From: Tardiphaga sp.
GTDB taxonomy: Bacteria; Pseudomonadota; Alphaproteobacteria; Rhizobiales; Xanthobacteraceae
Direction: 5' to 3'
Length of the DNA stretch: 5,529 nucleotides
Assembly: GCA_028290325.1 (NCBI GenBank)
Contig: JAQGJY010000326.1
Span: 1 to 5,529, forward strand
The stretch's first letter is position 1, and every line of letters starts with the position of its first letter. The notes under the pieces were generated by a model. The model had not been told where the DNA came from, searched no databases, and saw only the letters and a program-made list of their open reading frames with translations. A program made the translations under genes and the position numbers. This document shows positions 1-5,281 of this stretch, in pieces.

Positions 1-1642
1 CGATCACGCCGTCGATCGCGCTTTGCGCGTCGGCCTGAATGCGCGCGAGATGGTCCTTGCCGCGAAAACTCTCGGCGTAGATCTTGTACACATCCTCGGT
101 GCCGGACGGCCGCGCCGCGAACCAGCCGTTGTCGGTGCTGACCTTGATGCCGCCGAAGGCGACATTATTGCCCGGCGCTTTGGTCAAGCTGGCGCGCACC
201 GGATCGCCGGCAAGTTGCGTCATGCCGATCTGCTCCGGGGTCAGCTTCTTCAGCGCATCCTTCTGCGCGGACGTCGCCGGTGCATCGATCCGCTCATAGA
301 ACGGCACGCCGAGCTCGTCGGTCAGCAGCTTGAACGATTGGCTGGGATCGCGGCCGTTCTTCGCGGTCATTTCGGCCGCCAGCAGCCCGAGGATCAAGCC
401 GTCTTTGTCCGTGCTCCACACCGTGCCGTCGCGGCGCAGGAAGGATGCGCCGGCACTTTCCTCGCCGCCGAATCCGAACGAGCCGTCGATCAGGCCATCG
501 ACGAACCACTTGAATCCGACCGGCGTCTCGACCAGTCGGCGGCCGAGTTTGTTGACGACCCGATCGATGATCGCGCTGCTGACGACGGTTTTGCCGATCG
601 CCGCCGCTGGCGACCATTGCGGCCGGTTGGCGAACAGATAGGCGATCGATGTCGCCAAATAATGGTTCGGATTCATCAGCCCGCCGGAGCGCGTGACGAT
701 GCCGTGGCGATCGGCGTCGGTATCGTTGGCAAAGGCGACGTCAAAACGGTCACGCATCCCGATCAACCGCTCCATCGCATAAGGCGATGAACAATCCATG
801 CGGATCTTACCGTCCCAATCCACCGTCATGAACCGGAATGTCGGATCGATCACGTCGCTGACGATCGTCGCGTCGAGGCCATAATGTTCGATGATCGGCT
901 GCCAGTAATGCACGCCGGCGCCGCCGAGCGGATCGATGCCGATTTTGACGCCGGAGCCGCGGATCGCGTCCATGTCGATGACGTTGCCGAGATCGGCGAC
1001 ATAGGGCGTGGTGAAATCATGCGGATGCACATGCGCCATCTTGCGGGCGCGCTGGATCGGCACGCGCGTCACGCCGGCCATGTTATCGGCGAGATAAGCG
1101 TTGGCCGCGCGCTCGATGCCGGCGGTGATGTCGGTATCGGCCGGGCCGCCATTCGGCGGATTGTATTTGAAGCCGCCATCGTCCGGCGGATTGTGCGAGG
1201 GCGTGATAACCACTCCGTCCGCGAGGCCGGCGGCGCGGCCCTTGTTGTAGGTCAGGATCGCCCGCGAGATCACCGGCGTCGGCGTATAGCCGCCGTGTTC
1301 GTCGATCATCACCGTCACGTCGTTGGCGGCGAACACTTCGAGCGCGCTCACCAGCGCCGGCTCCGCCAACGCGTGGGTGTCGATGCCGATGAACATCGGC
1401 CCGTCAATGCCGGCGGACTTGCGGTAATCGCACAGCGCCTGGCTGATCGCTAGAATGTGGTTCTCATTAAAGGCGCTGTTGAAGGCCGAGCCGCGATGCC
1501 CCGACGTGCCGAAGGCGACGCGCTGCGATGGCTCGTGCGGATCGGGCTTGTTGGCGAAATAGGCCGTCACCAATCGCGGGACGTTGACCAGCAAAGACGC
1601 GGCGATGGTCTTGCCGGCGAGCGGACTGATTGTTGCGGCCAC
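1..1642 (-). CDS. pgm: Phosphoglucomutase (alpha-D-glucose phosphate-specific), 3' end cut by window edge
   Basis: Cytoplasmic enzyme that interconverts glucose-1-phosphate and glucose-6-phosphate through a phosphoserine and glucose-1,6-bisphosphate. It links glycogen, exopolysaccharide and UDP-glucose synthesis to central metabolism. The frame is open for 547 codons from a GTG start. Visible motifs are TSGHRGS (residues 46-52), the catalytic loop TPSHNPP with Ser149, the magnesium loop DTDAD (Asp307, 309, 311), the sugar-specificity loop GEESAG (393-398) and the phosphate-binding loop RPSGTED (511-517). All lie within about three residues of their E. coli Pgm positions (e.g. Ser146), so there is no frameshift or internal deletion. 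The E. coli protein has 546 residues, so only a few C-terminal codons and the stop should be missing. The GTG start is chosen because GGAG lies 6 bases upstream and the N-terminus then matches the family length. It follows the OsmC gene by 131 bases containing a hairpin, so it may be transcribed separately. Identification is very secure. Confidence 0.96.
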   Translation of the reverse strand, partial: MAATISPLAGKTIAASLLVNVPRLVTAYFANKPDPHEPSQRVAFGTSGHRGSAFNSAFNENHILAISQALCDYRKSAGIDGPMFIGIDTHALAEPALVSALEVFAANDVTVMIDEHGGYTPTPVISRAILTYNKGRAAGLADGVVITPSHNPPDDGGFKYNPPNGGPADTDITAGIERAANAYLADNMAGVTRVPIQRARKMAHVHPHDFTTPYVADLGNVIDMDAIRGSGVKIGIDPLGGAGVHYWQPIIEHYGLDATIVSDVIDPTFRFMTVDWDGKIRMDCSSPYAMERLIGMRDRFDVAFANDTDADRHGIVTRSGGLMNPNHYLATSIAYLFANRPQWSPAAAIGKTVVSSAIIDRVVNKLGRRLVETPVGFKWFVDGLIDGSFGFGGEESAGASFLRRDGTVWSTDKDGLILGLLAAEMTAKNGRDPSQSFKLLTDELGVPFYERIDAPATSAQKDALKKLTPEQIGMTQLAGDPVRASLTKAPGNNVAFGGIKVSTDNGWFAARPSGTEDVYKIYAESFRGKDHLARIQADAQSAIDGVI

Positions 1643-1648
1643 TGTCGT

Positions 1649-1652
1649 CTCC
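1649..1652 (-). promoter_or_regulatory. Ribosome binding site of pgm (decides a GTG start)
   Basis: GGAG on the minus strand, 6 bases before the GTG at 1642-1640. No in-frame ATG close by gives a full-length Pgm N-terminus, so this site supports the GTG as the true start. Confidence 0.75.
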
Positions 1653-1699
1653 GTTTGGGGATGAGGTCTGATTCAGTCTGGTTGAATTCGGACTTCATG

Positions 1700-1732
1700 G
1701 TTCATCGTCCCCCGGTGGGAGGGACGATGAAC
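1700..1732. repeat. Perfect 12-bp inverted repeat between osmC-like gene and pgm
   Basis: GTTCATCGTCCC at 1700-1711 is the exact reverse complement of GGGACGATGAAC at 1721-1732, with a 9-base loop; two more C-G pairs can form inside if A1720 bulges out. It lies 42 bases past the OsmC stop codon and 57 bases before the pgm start. Neither strand has a T-run after the stem, so it is not a classical intrinsic terminator. It could be a Rho-assisted or RNA-end hairpin, a REP-like palindrome or a protein-binding site. The structure is certain; the role is not. Confidence 0.7.
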
Positions 1733-1773
1733 TGTCGCGCTGCGTCTCAATCGTGATGCATCGTCGCCCGCGA

Positions 1774-2283
1774 TCAAACGCGCTGCATCGAGACCGACAC
1801 TTTCGGCCCGTTCTTGATGGTTTGATAGACGACGCAATAACGCTCGGTCAGTTTCAAAAGCAGATCGAGCTTGTCCTGCGGCGCGTCGGTCTCGACGTCG
1901 AAACGCAAGCGAATTTCCGCGAAGCCGACCGGCGCTTCCTTATCGACGCCGAGCGTGCCGCGAAAATCGAGATCACCTTCGGCGATGACGTGGCCGGCGC
2001 GCAACGGCACTTCCACGGCGGTCGCGACCGACTTGAGCGTGACGCCGGCGCAGGCGACCAGCGCTTCGAGCAACATATCGCCCGAGCACAATTCGAGGCC
2101 GGAGCCGCCGGTCAGCGGATGCAAGCCGGCCATCGTCATCGCGCGGCCGGTTTCCAGCTTGCAGGCGATGCCGTCGCTGTCGATCGAGCCCTTGGCTTTC
2201 AGCGTGATGAACGCGGCGGTCGGATCGGCCTTGTAGCGTTCCTTGATCGGCGCCTGCGTGGCGCGCAACGTGGCGGCATCCAT
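1774..2283 (-). CDS. OsmC/Ohr-family protein (putative thiol peroxidase)
   Basis: A 169-residue cytoplasmic protein of the OsmC/Ohr superfamily, whose studied members form intertwined dimers and reduce organic or inorganic peroxides with a cysteine pair. The two hallmark cysteines are in place: Cys78 in the helix LLEALVACAGVTL (71-83) and Cys150 in LTERYCVVYQTI (145-156). Cys41 and Cys66 are extra. The GGSGLELCSGDM stretch before Cys78 resembles a proteobacterial OsmC-like subfamily rather than classical OsmC or Ohr, so peroxidase activity is inferred from the cysteine pair and the substrate is unknown. The frame extends 21 codons further upstream, but the ATG at 2283 has AGGGAG 6 bases before it and starts the family-like sequence, so it is preferred. 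There is no signal peptide. It lies 158 bases after the transporter ATPase gene, with a composite repeat between, and is probably a separate transcription unit. Confidence 0.88.
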   Translation of the reverse strand: MDAATLRATQAPIKERYKADPTAAFITLKAKGSIDSDGIACKLETGRAMTMAGLHPLTGGSGLELCSGDMLLEALVACAGVTLKSVATAVEVPLRAGHVIAEGDLDFRGTLGVDKEAPVGFAEIRLRFDVETDAPQDKLDLLLKLTERYCVVYQTIKNGPKVSVSMQRV

Positions 2284-2289
2284 GTCTCT

Positions 2290-2295
2290 CTCCCT
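2290..2295 (-). promoter_or_regulatory. Ribosome binding site of the OsmC-family gene
   Basis: AGGGAG on the minus strand, 6 bases before the ATG at 2283-2281. It decides against the longer in-frame start about 63 bases upstream, which would lie inside the repeat at 2322-2436. Confidence 0.75.
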
Positions 2296-2321
2296 TTGGA
2301 ATTCCGAGTGCATACTACATA

Positions 2322-2436
2322 TCGTCATTCGGGCGCGCATTTGCATTTTTGCTAATGCGAACCCGGAATCTCCTCACGTCCACCATGACCACGATTGAGG
2401 TTCGCGCGCGGAACGCGGACCTGCCGGGCATGACGA
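2322..2436. repeat. Composite palindromic repeat, about 115 bp, two hairpins with TCGTCAT ends
   Basis: The element starts with TCGTCAT (2322-2328) and ends with its exact reverse complement ATGACGA (2430-2436). Inside are two stem-loops. The first pairs 2327-2341 with 2354-2369 (ATTCGGGCGCGCATT against AATGCGAACCCGGAAT, one bulged base and two mismatches, 12-base loop). The second pairs 2398-2406 with 2414-2422 (AGGTTCGCG against CGCGGACCT, one G-T pair, 7-base loop). It fills most of the gap between the ATPase stop (2442) and the OsmC-family start (2283). From general familiarity, TCATTCCGGG/CCCGGAAT palindromes are common between genes in Bradyrhizobium relatives, so this is probably a degenerate REP/mosaic-type intergenic repeat. 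No T-run follows on the minus strand, so a simple intrinsic terminator is unlikely. Confidence 0.6.
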
Positions 2437-2441
2437 CCGTG

Positions 2442-3227
2442 CTACCACCACATCGCGTCGCCGGCGGCGGATTTGCCGGCGCCGTCAGGCACGGACAGAT
2501 CGAGCGAGCGGTCCAGCGCGGTCAGCACGCGACGCTTGAAACTCTCAAACAGCGGCGAGGCGCGGTCGCGCGGCCGCGTCAGGTTGATGGTGATGTCGTC
2601 GAACAGCCGGCCGGGGCGCGGCCGCATCACCAGCACCCGGTCGGCCAGCACCACCGCCTCGTCGACGTCATGGGTGACGAGCAGCAGCGTCGGTCGCGTG
2701 TCGGCCCACAGGTCGAGCAGATGATCCTGCAAATCCGCCCGCGTGAAGGCATCGAGCGCGGAGAACGGCTCGTCGAGCAACAGCACTTCCGGCTGCGGCA
2801 CCAGCGCCCGCGCGATCGCGACGCGCTGCGCCTGCCCGCCGGACAGTTCGCGCGGCCACGCCTTCGCCTTGTCGGCGAGGCCGACCCGCGTCAAGGCGGT
2901 CGCGACCCGCTCGCGGCGGACATCCTTCGGCAGATCACCGAGGCCGAAACCGATATTGTCGGCCACGCTCAGCCACGGCAGCAATCGCGGCTCCTGAAAG
3001 ATGATGCCAATCTTGGCATGCGGCGCCTCGATCGTCGCGCCGTCGAGCGACACCAGCCCGGCGCTGGCGCGATCGAGGCCGGCGACGGCGCGCAACAATG
3101 TCGATTTTCCGCAGCCGGACCCGCCGATGATGGCGACGATCTCACCCTGCGGAATGTCGGCCGAAAACCGTTCCAGCGCGCGGACGCCGTTCGGATAGGT
3201 CTTGTCGACGCGGTCGAGCAGCAGCAT
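2442..3227 (-). CDS. ABC importer ATP-binding protein, SsuB/TauB type
   Basis: A 261-residue ATPase that would bind the inner face of the permease and drive uptake. Every nucleotide-binding motif is intact: Walker A GGSGCGKST (35-43, Lys41), Q-loop Gln78 in FQEP, signature LSGGQAQR (128-135), Walker B VLLLDEP (148-154, Glu153), D-loop SALD (156-159) and switch His186. Length and the order of binding protein, permease and ATPase fit the nitrate/sulfonate/taurine importer family (SsuB, TauB, NrtD). The substrate cannot be read from this subunit. The ATG overlaps the permease stop by one base (TGATG at 3229-3225), which points to translational coupling; the Shine-Dalgarno sequence is weak and G-rich, as expected for re-initiation. 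The C-terminal tail after about residue 240 is variable and ends in MWW. The stop lies 5 bases from the edge of the palindromic repeat. No sign of truncation. Confidence 0.95.
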   Translation of the reverse strand: MLLLDRVDKTYPNGVRALERFSADIPQGEIVAIIGGSGCGKSTLLRAVAGLDRASAGLVSLDGATIEAPHAKIGIIFQEPRLLPWLSVADNIGFGLGDLPKDVRRERVATALTRVGLADKAKAWPRELSGGQAQRVAIARALVPQPEVLLLDEPFSALDAFTRADLQDHLLDLWADTRPTLLLVTHDVDEAVVLADRVLVMRPRPGRLFDDITINLTRPRDRASPLFESFKRRVLTALDRSLDLSVPDGAGKSAAGDAMWW

Positions 3228-4066
3228 CAGGCCGCCCCGCCGGCGCGAAAGCCGTCCTGCCAGCGCAGGAACGGCGCGGTGGCGAGTTCGATCAGCCAAT
3301 CGGTGGTCTTGCCGAGCACGGCGAAGATCACGATCGCGGCGACGATCTGCGCGGGCTTGCCGAGCTGCTGGCCGTCGATCAGCAGATAGCCAAGCCCTTC
3401 CGACGCGCCCATGAATTCGGCGGCGACAACGAACATCCAGCCGAGTCCGAGGCCGACGCGCAGCGACACGACATAGGCCGGCAGCACCGCCGGCAATAGA
3501 ATGCGGCGGATCATCGCCGCGCCGCTCAGCCGGAACGTGCGACCGACCTCGACGATCTTGCGATCGACCGACAGGATCGCGCCCATCACGCCGAGATAGA
3601 CCGGGAAGAACACACCGACCGCGATCAACGTAATCTTCGAGGTCTCGAAAATACCGAGCCAGAGAATGAACAACGGCACCCAGGCGATCGACGGAATCGC
3701 GCGCAACGCCTGCACCGTCGGATCGAACAACCGCCGCGCGACGTCCCAATAGCCGCAGATGGCGCCGAACATGGTGCCGGCGACAACGCCGAGACCGAAG
3801 CCCGCGCCGACCCGTGTCAGCGTGGTGACGACGTGGCGTGTCAGTTCGCCGGAGCGCGCCAGGTCCATGATGGTGGCCAAGACGCGCGACGGCGGCGGCA
3901 CCAACCGGCCGTTCGACCAGCCGCGATAGACCGCGAGTTCCCACGCCAGCGCGATGCCGAGCGGCAGCAGCATGCCGAGCAGCGGCTTCAAGACACGCCA
4001 TTGCGTCCGCGTCGCGGCGGGCGCCGCCTGCGCGGCGGCGTTGAGTGTGGTCGTGTCCAGCGTCAT
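3227..4066 (-). CDS. ABC importer permease, SsuC type (BPD_transp_1)
   Basis: A 279-residue inner-membrane subunit that would form the transport channel as a homodimer. Hydrophobic segments lie at about 28-46, 84-105, 124-140, 144-164, 193-216 and 240-256, matching the six-helix SsuC/TauC plan. The cytoplasmic coupling loop that docks on the ATPase is at about 173-192: EVGRTFRLSG, then IRRILLP. Aligned on its I-x-L-P end, the usual EAA glycine position is Arg179. The start is uncertain. The ATG at 4066 opens MTLDTTTL but has a poor ribosome site. A TTG at 4102 would add 12 residues (MQSSARRGLARP) and has GAGAG 5 bases upstream. I chose the ATG by codon preference only. The gene lies 139 bases after the binding-protein gene, with a stem-loop between, and overlaps the ATPase start by one base. 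Confidence 0.92.
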   Translation of the reverse strand: MTLDTTTLNAAAQAAPAATRTQWRVLKPLLGMLLPLGIALAWELAVYRGWSNGRLVPPPSRVLATIMDLARSGELTRHVVTTLTRVGAGFGLGVVAGTMFGAICGYWDVARRLFDPTVQALRAIPSIAWVPLFILWLGIFETSKITLIAVGVFFPVYLGVMGAILSVDRKIVEVGRTFRLSGAAMIRRILLPAVLPAYVVSLRVGLGLGWMFVVAAEFMGASEGLGYLLIDGQQLGKPAQIVAAIVIFAVLGKTTDWLIELATAPFLRWQDGFRAGGAA

Positions 4067-4114
4067 CGGCCTAGCCAAACCGCGTCTCGCTGAAGATTGC
4101 AAGGTGGCTCTCGC

Positions 4115-4160
4115 TTCCCTCTCCCCTGGCGCTGCAATTGCGTCGCTTCGGGAGAGGGGA
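4115..4160. repeat. Long imperfect palindrome in the binding protein-permease gap
   Basis: CCCTCTCCC (4117-4125) pairs perfectly with GGGAGAGGG (4150-4158), extended outward by a T-G and a T-A pair. Inside the loop are a short GCG/CGC pairing and the perfect palindrome GCAATTGC (4134-4141), so the whole 46 bases can fold as one interrupted hairpin. It sits 45 bases after the stop of the substrate-binding protein and about 49 bases before the permease ATG. CCCTCTCCC/GGGAGAGGG palindromes are a familiar intergenic repeat type in Hyphomicrobiales (general knowledge, not checked here). In the transcript it could shield the 3' end of the binding-protein message or partly stop transcription, giving more binding protein than membrane subunits, as the REP elements after E. 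coli malE do. Confidence 0.65.
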
Positions 4161-4205
4161 CGATGAACACAGTGGATATATCGGCTGCAATCCGCGGTGA
4201 AGCCC

Positions 4206-5180
4206 TCAGCTCTTCGGCAATGGAACCTGATCGTCGATCAGCGCGTCCACCGTTGCCTTCACGTCGACTTTGGCGTCGATCACGCCGGCCTGCTGCAAGG
4301 CCAGACCGGCCGCCAGGATCGACTCGCGCTGCGGCGCGCCGATCCGGCTATGCGTCAGCTCGGTGCGCTCCTTGAGCTGCTTGTCGGCGACCGCGTCGGG
4401 CAATTTGGTGACGCCGATGAAGGCCTTTTTCAAGCCGTCGTAATCCGCCACCGACGCCTTGCGCGCGTCCTCGTAGACCGCGAGGACACGGCGCACGACG
4501 TCCGGATAATCCTTCAGGAATTGCTCGCGCACGTTCAGGATGCCCCACGTATTGGCCTCCGGCTTGCGGAAGAACAGTTTCGCGCCGTCCTCGATCTCGG
4601 CCTGCGCCATCATCGGATCGAGCCCCGCCCATGCATCGACATCGCCGCGCAGCAACGCGGTCTTGCCATCGGCGTGCTGCAACAGCACCGGCGTGATGTC
4701 CTTTTCGCTCAGGCCCGCATCGAGCAAGGCGCGCACCAGAAAAATATGCGGATCGGTGCCGCGCGTGACCGCGACGCGCTTGCCCTTGAGGTCCTTCACC
4801 GACGTGATCTTGGAGTCCTTCGCGGTGACGAGCGCGGTCCATTCCGGACGCGAATAGACGTAGATCGACTTGATCGGGTTGCCGTTGATCTTGGCGACCA
4901 ACGCGGCGGAGCCGGCGGTCGAGCCGAAATCGATCGAGCCGGCATTGAGGAATTCGAGCGCCTTGTTCGAGCCCGCCGATTGCACCCACGTCACCTTGAT
5001 GCCGTCTTTGGCGAATTCTTTTTCCAGCAGACCATTCTGCTTCAGAATGATCGAGACCGGATTGTAGGTCGCCCAGTCGATCCGGATGTCCTTCAGCGGA
5101 TCGGCGGCGAAGGCCGCGCCTGGCAGCAAGGCGGCGGCGGCGATCAGCGCGGCAAAAGCGCGTCGTGACACAGTCAGCAT
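4206..5180 (-). CDS. ABC importer periplasmic substrate-binding protein, SsuA-like
   Basis: A 324-residue exported protein that would capture the substrate in the periplasm and deliver it to the permease and ATPase encoded next. The N-terminus is a signal peptide: Arg6-Arg7 in SRRAF, a hydrophobic core at about 9-20, and an AFA-A cleavage region near residues 25-26. SRRxF resembles a twin-arginine (Tat) signal, though Sec export is possible. The mature part follows the SsuA/NrtA/TauA (NMT1-like, type 2 periplasmic) fold: NAGSIDFGST (79-88), VKDLKGKRVAV (128-138) and GDVDAWAGLDP (179-189), which correspond to the E. coli SsuA segments around its VGSIDLGST and VDAWAIWDP. This favours an aliphatic sulfonate or related anion, but specificity is not certain. 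The ATG at 5180 is chosen because GGGAG lies 6 bases upstream and a signal peptide begins there; an in-frame extension to 5333 is not protein-like. First gene of the operon. Confidence 0.93.
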   Translation of the reverse strand: MLTVSRRAFAALIAAAALLPGAAFAADPLKDIRIDWATYNPVSIILKQNGLLEKEFAKDGIKVTWVQSAGSNKALEFLNAGSIDFGSTAGSAALVAKINGNPIKSIYVYSRPEWTALVTAKDSKITSVKDLKGKRVAVTRGTDPHIFLVRALLDAGLSEKDITPVLLQHADGKTALLRGDVDAWAGLDPMMAQAEIEDGAKLFFRKPEANTWGILNVREQFLKDYPDVVRRVLAVYEDARKASVADYDGLKKAFIGVTKLPDAVADKQLKERTELTHSRIGAPQRESILAAGLALQQAGVIDAKVDVKATVDALIDDQVPLPKS

Positions 5181-5186
5181 CGAAAT

Positions 5187-5191
5187 CTCCC
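5187..5191 (-). promoter_or_regulatory. Ribosome binding site of the substrate-binding protein gene
   Basis: GGGAG on the minus strand, 6 bases before the ATG at 5180-5178. It fixes the start at the signal peptide rather than at the upstream in-frame start 51 codons earlier. Confidence 0.8.
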
Positions 5192-5239
5192 GGATGTCGG
5201 CGCCGTCACCGCCGCGTGGCGGGCGCTTTGCGCCGTGCA

Positions 5240-5259
5240 TGAAATCGCGTGCAATTTCA
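5240..5259. promoter_or_regulatory. Operator-like 20-bp palindrome
   Basis: The half-sites TGAAAT (5240-5245) and ATTTCA (5254-5259) are exact inverted copies; across the full 20 bp, 8 of 10 positions are symmetric. It is more AT-rich than its surroundings and covers the candidate -10 box of the transporter promoter, where a repressor would act. No regulator gene is in the window, so the binding protein cannot be named; a random occurrence is possible. Confidence 0.4.
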
Positions 5260-5281
5260 GGGCGATGTGCCTCGCCGTCAA
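5253..5281 (-). promoter_or_regulatory. Candidate sigma-70-type promoter of the transporter operon
   Basis: On the minus strand, TTGACG (5281-5276, five of six bases of the -35 consensus) is followed after 17 bases by GAAATT (5258-5253, only three of six for -10). The spacing is ideal and would give a leader of roughly 65 bases before the ATG at 5180. The weak -10 makes this tentative; it would suit a promoter that needs an activator. Confidence 0.35.

Noticed and set aside
23..1453. Long plus-strand open frames opposite pgm
   Set aside because: Codon-aligned antisense of a well-conserved enzyme. The frames are open because TTA, CTA and TCA codons are rare in pgm, not because they are genes.
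1..1642. Frameshift or pseudogene in pgm, suspected because no long ATG-started minus-strand frame covers it
   Set aside because: The frame is continuous from the GTG at 1642 to the window edge, with all motifs at the expected spacing. It only lacks an early ATG.
1655..1727. Possible leader peptides on the minus strand before pgm (ATG starts near 1698 and 1707)
   Set aside because: One overlaps pgm in another frame and the other is only about 10 codons. Their ribosome sites are hairpin sequence, and neither shows regulatory codons or a matching antiterminator structure.
2327..2422. Intrinsic terminator of the transporter operon
   Set aside because: Two stems are present just past the stop codon, but neither is followed by a T-run on the minus strand, so I describe it only as a palindromic repeat.
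2349..3389. Long open frame on the plus strand opposite the ATPase gene (about 346 codons)
   Set aside because: It lies antisense to a gene with every ATPase motif intact. Its sequence is low-complexity R/G/Q/A-rich, typical of shadow frames in GC-rich DNA, and resembles no protein family.
4150..4375. Plus-strand ATG at 4163 preceded by GAGAGGGG, looking like a well-initiated small gene
   Set aside because: The apparent ribosome site is one arm of the palindrome, the frame runs antisense into the binding-protein gene, and the product is arginine/proline-rich with no family resemblance.
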